64,000 bases of DNA from Strigamia acuminata (Eukaryota; Arthropoda; Chilopoda; Geophilomorpha; Linotaeniidae), in contig OX442319.1 of the NCBI GenBank assembly GCA_949358305.1, positions 9,486,001 to 9,550,000 on the forward strand. Direction: 5' to 3'. Positions 21,601 to 31,028 of the stretch are shown one piece after another. Numbering within the stretch: position 1 is the stretch's first letter; every line of letters begins with the position of its first letter. The position numbers were made by a program, and so were the translations under genes. The notes under the pieces were generated by a model. It searched no databases. It had not been told where the DNA came from and saw only the letters and a list, made by a program, of their open reading frames with translations.

Positions 21601-21610
21601 TGTATTTAGG
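15660..21610 (+). repeat. Tandem array of exon-intron cassettes (unit about 546-583 bp)
   Basis: The unit repeats with near identity from about 17.1 kb; copies before that are degenerate. Each full unit has an exon beginning CAATGGATGGATCC and ending TTTCTACAG, then an intron with a GTAATT donor and a TTTTGACAG acceptor. Introns lie at 17180-17248, 17763-17831, 18342-18410, 18888-18956, 19467-19535, 20013-20081, 20596-20664 and 21542-21609: seven of 69 bp, with the last 68 bp and a divergent 3' half. Exon lengths are 514, 510, 477, 510, 477, 514 and 877 bp. Unit lengths differ mainly by multiples of an internal 33-bp repeat. The plus-strand exons contain stops in all frames I checked, so a long noncoding or decayed transcript is more likely than a protein. 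Confidence 0.8.
20725..21170 (+). repeat. 33-bp internal tandem repeat, longest run (about 13 copies)
   Basis: The unit runs from GGAAGTTGATCC to GGTGCTTCC, so GGAAG and CTTCC at its ends can pair. Shorter runs of 2-5 copies occupy the same place in the other cassettes. Being a multiple of three, the repeat leaves long open frames on both strands. Confidence 0.9.
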
Positions 21611-21699
21611 GTTGTCAATGAAGCAGTGGATGTGTCATCAATGAAGCCGTCAATGAAGCAGTGGATGTCGTCAAGAATGAAGCATTTGCTGTTTTTTTT

Positions 21700-21935
21700 T
21701 ATTTTATTTGTTTTATTTTATTCTTGTTATATTTTATTTGTTTCATTTTATTCTTGTTATATTTTATTTGTTTCATTTTATTCTTGTTATATTTTATTTG
21801 TTTCATTTTATTCTAGTTATATTTTATTTGTTTCATTTTATTCTTGTTATATTTTATTTGTTTCATTTTATTCTTGTTATATTTTATTTGTTTCATTTTA
21901 TTCTTGTTATATTTTATTTGTTTTATTTTACTTGA
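21700..21935 (+). repeat. 30-bp tandem repeat, T-rich (about 8 copies)
   Basis: Near-identical copies of a TATTTTATTTG/TTTCATTTTATTCTTG unit follow the last exon of the cassette array. Confidence 0.9.
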
Positions 21936-21964
21936 TTTGAGATTGTGTAATTTTCGTTTTTAAA

Positions 21965-24045
21965 TTGTATTGTTGTCACCAACTGGGTTTTCTGTAGTTT
22001 TCCCAGTTGGTAATGCGAATGCGAGGTTGGGTTCGAGTGAAAATTGTAACCCAGTTTGCAAAAAGAGGTGTAAAACAAAAGGATGATAAGAAGAAAAATA
22101 ACAAAATAAGAACAAGAAAAATGAATAACAAAATAAAAGCAATAAAAAAGAAACAAAATAAAAGCAACAAAAAAGAATAACAAAATAAACGCAAGAAAAA
22201 AGAATAACATTAAAATAAAATGAAAGGTGTAGTTCTGCAATGGGTGATTTTAGATTAAAGCTAAATTTGGCCAAAACAGACAAAAATGGATATACGATTG
22301 AAAAATTGATTGTTAATTAAATGTTTTTGAATAAATTGCTGTCATAGAAGTGAAATAAATATATTTGAGTCGGGATCATTGAATCACGAACACAATGTTG
22401 AATATGTTCACAAAACAGAAGGAAAAGAGCGGGGAAGAAGCAAAGAATATTTTAAAAGGAAGATGAAAATGCTTAAAGAGCTGAATAAAATATAAACATA
22501 ACGAGTTTTTTTGATTTTGCTTTTATTTATTTTGAACAAAAAATATTTCAATGATAATTAAAGAATACACAAACAATTTGTACAAATATTCTGCAACACA
22601 CAAGCTGGCGAAACCAAAAATCGAGAGAATAGAACAAAAATTTAATTTACAAAAAAATTGAATACAGTTAAAATAAAATCTCAAGTGAGTTGCTCCAAAT
22701 GTTCAAACATCGTTCTTAAAATTGTCCTTAATCTCTCGGCGAGTAAAAACAAAGACATTGTTTTGCGTAAATCGCCTGTGTTTGATGATAAGCAATTTAT
22801 GGGCGGTATTCAATACGGTATTATTTCGCTCTGACGTCTCTAGATGGCAGGAGCGACCAGAGACAGTTTGCGATCGGAAAACAGTGGCGCCATCTATGTT
22901 TTCAAATTGCTATTAATTAAGAGTTAAAATTCCTCTGACTTGTGAGTGGTGATTATGCTTTAGAAAGTACCTGATTTATCGCCCATGGAAGCAATGCAAT
23001 ACGATATTGTTATATTAACACACAGCTCGGTTTCAACAGGTTTGGCACACCTTCTCTCAATTAAATGTGTTTTTCGAATTTATTGTACAGATTGAAGCCA
23101 GTTTTGATTAGGAGCGATAAATTCGGATACGTTTATTGGATTTGCACAGTTTAGTTTCAACAAGGTGGGCGATAAATTCGGATACGTTTAAGTCGTTTAT
23201 TTGACTCGCAGTTCAGTAGCAAATAGGATGTGTTATTTAGATATTCAGTCTGTAGTTTAAGTTTGTGTTTGTGTCTGGGCGATAAATTTGGATGACTTTT
23301 TCAGATATTCAGTGCAATTTCAGCTTGTATTTGTGCGTGGGCGATAAGTTCGGATGACATTTTCAGATATTCAGTGCAATTTCAGCTTGTATTTGGGCGT
23401 GGGCAATAAATTCGGATAACTTTTTGAGGAATTCAGTAAAATTTCAGCTTGTATTTGTGCGTGGGTGATAAGTTCGGATGACTTTTTTAGGTATTCAGTG
23501 CAATTTCAGCTTGTGTTTGTGCGTCGGCGATAAATTAAATTTTCATACACATTATGTATAAAAACAGAGCTATTTATTCACTTTTATTGTTCAATAAAAA
23601 TAAAAATAACTATTTTTTCTTTTTGTGATATGGTCGGAAGCACGCTCCTTTTTGTCCAAATTCGCGTTTGGTCGGCGTATTATCATCCACCGGGTCGTAA
23701 TTCGCTATTGGAGAAGTTTCTACGAGTCCGTCGACCAAAAATTGCATCAAAAACGGATCCAGCTGCGCAAAACAAAAAGAAAAACATCAATTGTAAATAA
23801 AAATTAATTTCTTGCATTAATATTATTTCTTTCTAATTTTAGTTTTATTGCTCTGGTATGTAAATTGTGCGGGAAAAAATCTCTGAGTGCATTTTTTTTC
23901 ACCAAGCAACATTTTCGTTTTCATTCATCCTCTTCCCATGTGGCCTCTTTTTTGCAATCTGTGGGTACAATTTTAACGAGGACCCAACCTTGCATTCACA
24001 TTACCGACTGGAAAAATATAAGAAAAACCCAGCTGAGGTTCGTGG
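21965..24045. repeat. Widely spaced inverted repeat
   Basis: About 120 bp at 21965-22085 reappears inverted at about 23925-24045 (the TTTTTGCAA...GGGT, ACCCAACCT...GCATTC and ACCCAG blocks match in order). The left arm contains a hairpin with a perfect 10-bp stem, ACCAACTGGG and CCCAGTTGGT (21979-22012). The region between holds A-rich tandem DNA, intergenic sequence and a 62-bp satellite, and no gene I can support. Confidence 0.6.
23100..23540 (+). repeat. Tandem repeat of about 62 bp (GCGATAAATTCGGAT type)
   Basis: Five to six imperfect copies, each containing GGGCGATAAATTCGGATGAC, ATTCAGTGCAATTTCAGC and TTGTATTTGTGCGTG. Confidence 0.85.
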
Positions 24046-24780
24046 GAAATTTTCTTGCCATATGAAACATCAGAAACAGTTTAAAACAAAAATTACACAA
24101 TGAATTTAAATACAATAAACAAACAATGTTACAATGTTCAGTGACGACCAACATTCTCACTGCTCAAGGTAGGCTGGCGACCAACATCCATTGTCCAAAT
24201 TCCGCTGCAAATCCAAACAAACGATCCAACTTGAATGACATCTTGATCCACGATATGGCTTCCCAAGCTATGCAAGCTATGCAAGCGCCAATACATGAAA
24301 ATCACTCACCAGTTGGCTGTGGTAGCAGTAGTGCTAACGATATCAGAGGTACGCTGGTAGGACCTCTTCAATTTTTGCCTTGTATTGCGTGTGGTCACTT
24401 TTTCCCAGTGGGTCGATTGAATGGGATGAAACCACTTGCCAACTGAGAAAAAGGATTATTCCTTGCTTTTGCCAGTAACTATTTCTAGCCTTAAATTCGG
24501 AGTTTCCCCATTCATGCAGATTCCATTCAATTGCTGTCTGGAAAGAAAGAAAAAATAATTAATAACCAAGAAATAAAACAATAATTAACACAAATTACCT
24601 GAATAAACCTGCAATTTCAAACATTATCTCTCGTCCTGTTTTCTGCCAGCGCCACTCTCAAACAGGGTACAGCTCATTTTCCATCCAAACTGTATCCACG
24701 TCCCGTCTATTTCTTCCGGTTATACGCAATCCAACTAAAGTTCGCGGACCACTATTTTCAATGATTCTTAAAGCGATAAA
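24046..24780. other. Intergenic sequence without a supported gene
   Basis: A 106-codon open frame starts at 24126 but has no recognisable domain and no splice or regulatory context I can defend. The rest is unremarkable. Confidence 0.4.
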
Positions 24781-25230
24781 AATGAATTTTTGGGAAGGAA
24801 AATAAATTTTTGGGAGGGAAAATAAATTTTTGAGAAGGAAAATACAAAGAAAAATGCATTTACGGGAGGGAAACATGCTTTTTGGGAAAGAAACATGCAT
24901 TCTTGGGAAGAATAATGCATTTTTGGGAGAAAAAAAAAATGCATTCTTGGGAAGAATAATGCATTTTTGGGAGAAAAAAAAAATGCATTTTTTGTGCTGT
25001 ACCGGTATTCGAAGTTTTTTTGTATGTACCAGTATTCGAAGGTTTTTGCGTGTACCGGTATTCGAAGTTTTTTTTGCGTGTACCGGTATTCGAAGATTTG
25101 TGCTTGTACCGGTATTCGAAGTTTTTTTTGCGTGTACCGGTATTTGATGTTTTTGTATTCGAAGTTTTTTGTGTTTACCGCTTTTCGAAGTTTTTGTATT
25201 CGAAATGTTTGTATTCGAAGTTTTTGATGT
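24780..25230 (+). repeat. Two adjoining tandem arrays
   Basis: At 24780-24990 there are short copies around TTTTTGGGA(A/G)GGAAAAT and GAATAATGCATTTTTGGG. At 24995-25210 there are about eight copies of a 25-30-bp unit with GTACCGGTATTCGAAG and a T run. Confidence 0.85.
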
Positions 25231-25429
25231 TTTTAAAGTGTTTGGTGTGTTTAAAAAATATGTTAGGTGTTTTTAAAGTTTTCTATGTTTTTAAAATAAG
25301 CTGTTTTAAGGTTTTCATTCGCGCGCTCTTCTTTACCGGTTTCCAGACACAAATCGATATGCAAACGACTGGAATTTCACTAAAAAGAAAAAAAAAATGA
25401 AATTAATTTATAATGCAATCTGAATACCG

Positions 25430-27005
25430 GGGATTCGTAATGAGCGCGGAATGAATGAGCGCGGAAAAAAAATTAATTTAAAAATTCAACAATTGGTTGC
25501 CTGAATTAACGCGGAATGAATGAGCGCGGAATTTCACAACCGACAATTGAATAAGCGCGGAATGTCGAAATCAAGACTGTCGTAGCGCGGAATTCAAATT
25601 GCAAAAAATTGCAGCTGAATAAACGCGGGATTGAAATCAAGTCTGAAGAAGCGCGGAATTCAAATTGCAACTGAATAAACGCGGAATTGAAATCAAGACT
25701 GAAGAAGCGCGGAATTCAAATTGCAACAAATTGCAACTGACATTGAATTGAATTGAAATTTTTAAATTGGAATAACTGAATAGCCACGGAATTTGAAGAA
25801 ATTGAAACAGAACAGAAACCATCGTTTTGGGTTTTGTATACGGCCATTTTAGGTTGTTTTTTTGGTCATTTTTGGTTAGTTTTCGTTCAAGTCCGATCAT
25901 TTTCAGTCATTTTTGGGTTCAGTTATAAATTGGCGATGGAACCATTTTTTCATAGTTCGTAGCTTTGCGCCAACTTGGTTTTTTTCGTTTTCTTCAAATT
26001 CAAGTGTATTTTTCATCGTTTTCTTCAAATTCAAGTGTATTTTTCATCGTTTTCTTCAAATTCAAGTGCATTTTTCATCGTTTTCTTCAAATTCAAGTGT
26101 ATTTTTCATCGTTTTCTTCAAATTCAAGTGTTTTTCACCGTTTTGTTCCATTTCTTGCTTGATTTTCATCAATTTGTTCCATTACTAGGTTTGATTTTCA
26201 TCAATTTGTTCCATTACTAGGTTTGATTTTCATCAATTTGTTCCATTACTAGGTTTGATTTTCATCAATTTGTTCCATTACTAGGTTTGATTTTCATCAA
26301 TTTGTTCCATTACTAGGTTTGATTTTCATCAATTTGTTCCATTACTAGGTTTGATTTTCATCGTTTTTGTGCAATTAAAAATTGTTTTCATTGTATTTAA
26401 TTCTACAAGAGGATGAAAATCAAACTAGAAATGAATCAAAATGATGAAAATCAAACTAGAAATGGAACAAATTGATGAAAATCAAGCAAGAAATAAATGG
26501 AAGAGAACGATGAAAAACACTTAAACTTGAAGAAAACGATGAAAAACACTTAAATTTGAAGAAAACAATGAAAAACACTTAAATTTGAAGAAAACGATGA
26601 AAAACACTTAAATTTGAAGAAAATGATGAAAAACATACTTGAATCCGAAGAAAACGATGAAAAGGGTTAACACAGGAAACAGATTACCATTCCGCGCTAA
26701 GACAATTCAATAACTGCCTAAGCGCAGAATTATCTACAGATTACCATTCCGCGCTTAGTCTGTTCTTGAATTGCCTGAGCGCGGAATTCTCACAGTACAC
26801 CTTTCCGCGCTCAGGCAATTCAAGGACTGATTAAGTGCGGAATGGTGTGCTGTATAGAATTCCGCGCTTAGTCAGTTCTGGAATTGCCTGAGCGCGGAAT
26901 TCTCATTACCACAACTGAACAGGCGCGGAATGATCAGCCGTGGACTGAATAAGCGCGTATGAATTAGCGCGGAATTTTTTTCCACGCTCATTCTTTCCGC
27001 GCCAG
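25430..27005. mobile_element. Composite foldback structure made of tandem repeats
   Basis: Three repeat types occur in order on the left and again in reverse complement on the right: GAGCGCGGAAT units (25430-25720; 26685-26990), TTTTCATCGTTTTCTTCAAATTCAAG units (25985-26135; 26495-26660) and GATTTTCATCAATTTGTTCC units (26160-26360; 26420-26490). The centre is near 26390. Arm lengths differ, as expected if tandem copies expand independently. No coding sequence was seen. Confidence 0.75.
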
Positions 27006-27207
27006 GTATTGTAACCCCTGAATACCATTAAATGCCACATTTTTAAAAAAGAAATTCTTAATGACATATAACATAATAAATTTATTTTCAAATTTTAGTA
27101 TTCAGTAAGCACATCTTAATTCATGTTTAATTTCAAAACCGAATTTACCTTCATTTTCTAAGAATTACTTACAAGTGTGACGATCAACAGACTCATCCAA
27201 CCCCAAC

Positions 27208-28046
27208 GGGGTGGCGCTACTGTCGCGAAAAAATATATCGCGAAAATGGGAAACGCGATTTTCGCGATTACAAAATTAAGGACAAGTAATCGCGAATAAT
27301 CAAATCGCGAAAAAAGAAATAGCGAAAATGGGAAAACGCGAGAAAATATATCGCAAAAATAGGAAAACGCGAAAAAAAGAAATCGCGAAAAAAGAAAACG
27401 CGAAAATGTGCATGGAATTCCCAAACATCACCGACGAACGGACGGGTGCGCGCCCGCGATCGGTCGGCATGTCCTTCCCGCACTAGTTCCCGCACCACCA
27501 GCGCTTCGACGGACCCGTCCCGACGTACACCGAGGCGTACTCCGGCTGCCCGGACCAATTCTTGCTCGTCGATCCGCTGCACAAGCCCGGGGGAGTCAAG
27601 TGCGTGCCTCGGTGCGCTCACGACGTCTGGATGGACATTTTGCCTCGTGCGTGTAGTGGGTCATTTTGACGTTCACGTGGTATTTGGCGGCCGGCAAGAA
27701 ATGGGGCCACGAAGCGATCGATTTGCTGAGTTCGTCAACTGCCAAAGTGCCAGTGGTCACGTCGGCGAGCCGTGACGCGGGATCACGTCTCGTCTCGGAT
27801 ACGGAATTTACCAAATTTTTTAGCAATTTCTAATTCGCGATTTAATTGCACACGCAATTAAATCGCGAATCGCGGTACACAAATTCGCGGTAGCCCATAT
27901 TCGCGACACTTGGTCCAACGGAATAACAGATTCGCGTTTTATGGATTCGCGATTGTTTTTTTCGCGATTTCTAGATTCGCGATATATTTTTCGCGATTTC
28001 TGGATTCGCGATTTATTTTTTCGCGACTGTAAATGCGCCCCACCCC
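27208..28046. mobile_element. Foldback element with a frizzled-like fragment in its loop
   Basis: The ends are GGGGTGGCGC (27208) and GCGCCCCACCCC (ending 28046). The arms (27208-27405 and about 27830-28046) consist of many short TCGCGA-centred units. The loop (27406-27829) has a different, GC-rich composition and contains coding relics of a frizzled-type receptor. There is no transposase and no convincing target-site duplication beyond AAC. Confidence 0.75.
27412..27829 (+). pseudogene. Captured frizzled-like receptor fragment
   Basis: In the frame of 27412 the loop reads through a stop (TAG 27484-27486) into a cysteine-containing stretch ending KCVPRCAHDVWM, like the linker between the frizzled cysteine-rich domain and the first membrane helix. 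In another frame, from 27657, it reads [20 protein letters not shown]. Frizzled proteins have a closely similar segment, WxxLTxTWFLAAGxKWGHEAI, around transmembrane helix 3 and the following loop. The helices between these two parts are missing, so the fragment is internally deleted, frameshifted and stopped. Smoothened is a less likely alternative because of the KWGHEAI match. Confidence 0.72.
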
Positions 28047-28234
28047 AACCCGCCTTTTGTTCGAATTCAGCCATTTGACCATTTGCAATCAGGATTTGTG
28101 GTCGCATGGTTTTCGTTTGTCCTACAAACTCTTCATCTTACCGAGTTTTATCTGGAACTACAATATTTATAGTCATTCTTCCAAACTAAACAATTATTTA
28201 GCCACGGTATAGAAAACCTTTAAATTAATCGCTA

Positions 28235-28421
28235 CAGTGTAAGCTCCGTAGACCGGACATAGGACGGGTCCAAGAAAGTTGTCCGGACTAAAAGGCTGTC
28301 CGGATGGGAGAGGGGATTTACTGTTGCTGGGTATATGTTGGGACCAAATCAGGACCTCCAAACTGTCCGGTCCACACAGCTGTCCGGACGGTGCTATGTC
28401 CGGTTTACAGAGCTTACACTG
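28235..28421. mobile_element. 187-bp MITE, TA target site, CAGTGTAAGCTC termini (pogo/Tigger-like)
   Basis: Terminal inverted repeats CAGTGTAAGCTC...GAGCTTACACTG, extending to about 28 bp with two mismatches, are bordered by TA at 28233-28234 and 28422-28423. The interior repeats GTCCGGA several times. It has no ORF. The CAGT start and TA duplication are typical of the pogo/Tigger branch of Tc1/mariner. Confidence 0.85.
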
Positions 28422-28423
28422 TA

Positions 28424-28990
28424 CTTTACTTTATTATCTGTTCCCCGAAACTGACTTCGCCTTTTCCAAATAACTAATTGCGATCGAGGCTTATTGTCGA
28501 GCGTCGTCTGCTAATTACTCACTTTTTACAAGTGCATTCCTTTTTTAAAAAAATTAAATTAAATTAAATAATTTTGCACAAAATTATAATTTTGGTCATT
28601 TGTCCAGTTCTAAAATTAGCTACCAATTACCAATGTTGCTGCTGTTGTCCATCTTCTTTCGGAACCAAGGTTTATAGCTTCATTGATCCATGATGTAGCT
28701 TCATTCCATTAGCATGCTGTCTGCAAAGAGAAAAAAATAAAACTAATCAACAAAAACTTTATTAATGATAAAAATATTTGACAAAAATAGTGACTAGCAC
28801 TGAAAAAGTTTTCATACTCCAATCAACTATTTCAATTTAATATTAAACAATTCTGCACTTTTTCGAATCAAGTATGGCTGTGCAGGATTCACCACAAAAC
28901 AAGGAGCATCTCAAATCATTACATTAATTCGTTGCAAATAGTTTTACTTTTATAAATTTGTGCAATCAAAACTTTTATTTATAATAAGTG
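28424..28990. other. AT-rich intergenic sequence
   Basis: No supported gene or repeat was seen between the MITE and the next inverted repeat. Confidence 0.5.
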
Positions 28991-28994
28991 AATT

Positions 28995-30015
28995 GATGTT
29001 TATTCCCAGACTTGCAATAGTGAAATTACTTGTGATGATTGTGAATGTCAAAATTAATAAAAGCATTGTAAAACAGAAACTCGATGAGTTGAATCAGTCC
29101 ACTACTGAACGAATCAGTTTGATTTTACAGTAAAAAAAAAAATTAAGAGTTATTGCTAAAATTTAAAAACTGTGATAATACGTTACTGTTTTGAGATTTT
29201 TGAAAAAAAGTATTTTGTTTTGTCCACTTTTTTATGCAGGAAACATTTATACTGGCATAAATTGACATACTTGTAAATAGCTGTAGATGCAGTAAATATC
29301 TTGAATATTTTAGCAGGGTTTAGCAAATACGTGGTTTTCTAGCTACAGGCTGCACAGAAATGAGAACAATTTTTAAACTTTTTTATTATCTAGAAAACCA
29401 CATATTTTCAAAACCCTTCTAAAACATTAAAGATTACTGAACCTAGAACTGTTTAAAAGCGCGTCAACTTATGCAGTAGCAATGTTTATTGCATAAAAAA
29501 CGAGCAATAAATAAAAGACACTTTTTAAAAATAGATTATGCTCATATTAAAATATGAGCACAATGTATACGTAATCTTGCTGTACTGGATATATACGAAC
29601 CAAACTCCTAAAATCTTAACACAATAACGTTTTTTAAAATTTTTAATTTATGTGTATATATTTTAATACTTTTACTGTAAAATCAAACTGATTCATTAGG
29701 CCAGGGGTCGGCAAGTAATTTTAAGTGGGGTCCGGAAAAATTGAAAAATTTTATCAAGGTCCAGAAAAAGACAACAAAATAAAACACAAAAAACACAAAA
29801 AAAACCAAAAAAACACCAAAAAAACCAAAAAAATATATAATAAAAAATATCTGGCGGTCCAAGTTTCGACCTTCCGCGGTCCGCCAGTTGCCGACCGCTG
29901 CATTAGGCAGTGGATTGATTCAACTCACTGAGTTTCTGTTTTACAAAGCTTTTATTATTTTTGACATTCACCGTCATCACAAGGAATTTCAAGTGTGTGG
30001 GAGCGGGAATAAGAA
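28995..30015. mobile_element. Imperfect 1-kb palindrome (foldback element)
   Basis: The left arm from about 28998 pairs with the right arm ending about 30015. Matching blocks include GTGAATGTCAAAA(A/T)TAATAAAAGC, GTAAAACAGAAACTC, AATCAGTTTGATTTTACAGTAAAA and, near the centre, GGTTTTCTAG with CTAGAAAACC (29331 and 29391). The centre is near 29370. The right arm is interrupted by a hAT MITE, so the palindrome is older than that insertion. Confidence 0.75.
29702..29900. mobile_element. 199-bp hAT MITE with 8-bp target-site duplication
   Basis: The ends CAGGGGTCGGCAA and TTGCCGACCGCTG are imperfect inverted repeats of hAT type. CATTAGGC flanks both sides (29694-29701 and 29901-29908). The interior is A-rich. 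It lies within the right arm of a larger palindrome. Confidence 0.92.
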
Positions 30016-30479
30016 TTTAGCCTAAAAATAGAAAATCGAGAATTACTGTAGATGTTTTTTAACTCTATCCTTTTGTTTGATATACACTTCCAGGTAGCTA
30101 ATTGGTTTCCATACGGTGTTTTTTTTTGTTCCATTTGCCTTGGTTCACATATTAACAACTTTTCCCTGGCGTAAATTAATTCCTAATGTAATATTTTCGT
30201 TATATCTAGAATGCAATGTGAATGCGGTAGCCACGACGTGTCCAAAATTTTTTATCTTCATTATTTCTAATGATTATAGCATTAAGCCAGATAGGTGAAA
30301 TAAATGTCTTTTTAAATTTTAATATGTTATTTTAATATTTAATTTGAGACGGAATGTTTGGCAAATGCATTTGCACTTTAGGCCTAACTGCCGTGTTTGA
30401 ATTCAGCGAGTTTTCACATCACTTTCATTAAACATTGAAAATACCGCGATTCATTAAAACATACCCTAAAATATACGTA
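30016..30479. other. AT-rich intergenic sequence
   Basis: No supported gene or repeat was seen. Confidence 0.5.
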
Positions 30480-30905
30480 CCAACATGTATATTGACCATC
30501 AGGAATCTTCATTACCTAATAATTGCCTAATAAATGTGGATGGCCGAGGATGAAAATGCTGCAATAGCGACGAGATGTGTTTTCAGCCTGGTCTGCTTGC
30601 TTGTAAAAAACAAAAATAAAAATACCAGAATTCATTAAATTATTGTAAAATAAACAATTTTGGAACATTTATAGTATAGTTTAAAATAAACAAACTGAAT
30701 TTCCTACCATGGCCCAAGATTCCTTTTGAAAAATACCGACCATTGATTTCTGCAACTGTCGGCGTCACACATCGTTACCCGACGTCAGACATCACCCTCC
30801 TCTTCTTTCCAGTTCCCACAATGCAATCTGATTCTTAGTTCTCATAGCTGTGATTGGCTTAGAACCGAGTCATTTAATGCGCATGTGTGATGAAGATGTT
30901 TAAAT
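30480..30905 (-). promoter_or_regulatory. Promoter-like unit, inverted copy, about 120 bp from the NRBF2 gene
   Basis: Reverse-complemented, this aligns with the units at 7.3-8.8 and 14.3 kb: ATGCGCAT, AGCCAATCACAG, GCATTGTGGGA (30814-30824 on this strand), TCTGACGTCGG, and a leader with CGGCCATCC. It sits just upstream of the NRBF2 start codon but points away from it, so it may act as a divergent promoter. Function is inferred from motifs and position. Confidence 0.5.
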
Positions 30906-31028
30906 TGATATTTAGCTTGATACTTAGCTTGATGTTTAGTTTGATATTTATGGAATGATAAACCCCAACTCCCATTTGGTCTATAACTGCGGGATTTGTA
31001 ATTCAAAAGGAAGGACGTGGAATTTGAG

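Noticed and set aside
21626-21940. Phe/Tyr/Ile-rich frames resembling membrane proteins
   Set aside because: They are translations of a 30-bp T-rich tandem repeat and look equally hydrophobic in several frames.
24126-24446. 106-codon frame starting MLQCSVTTNILTAQ
   Set aside because: No family resemblance, codon bias or splice context. Such a length is plausible by chance here.
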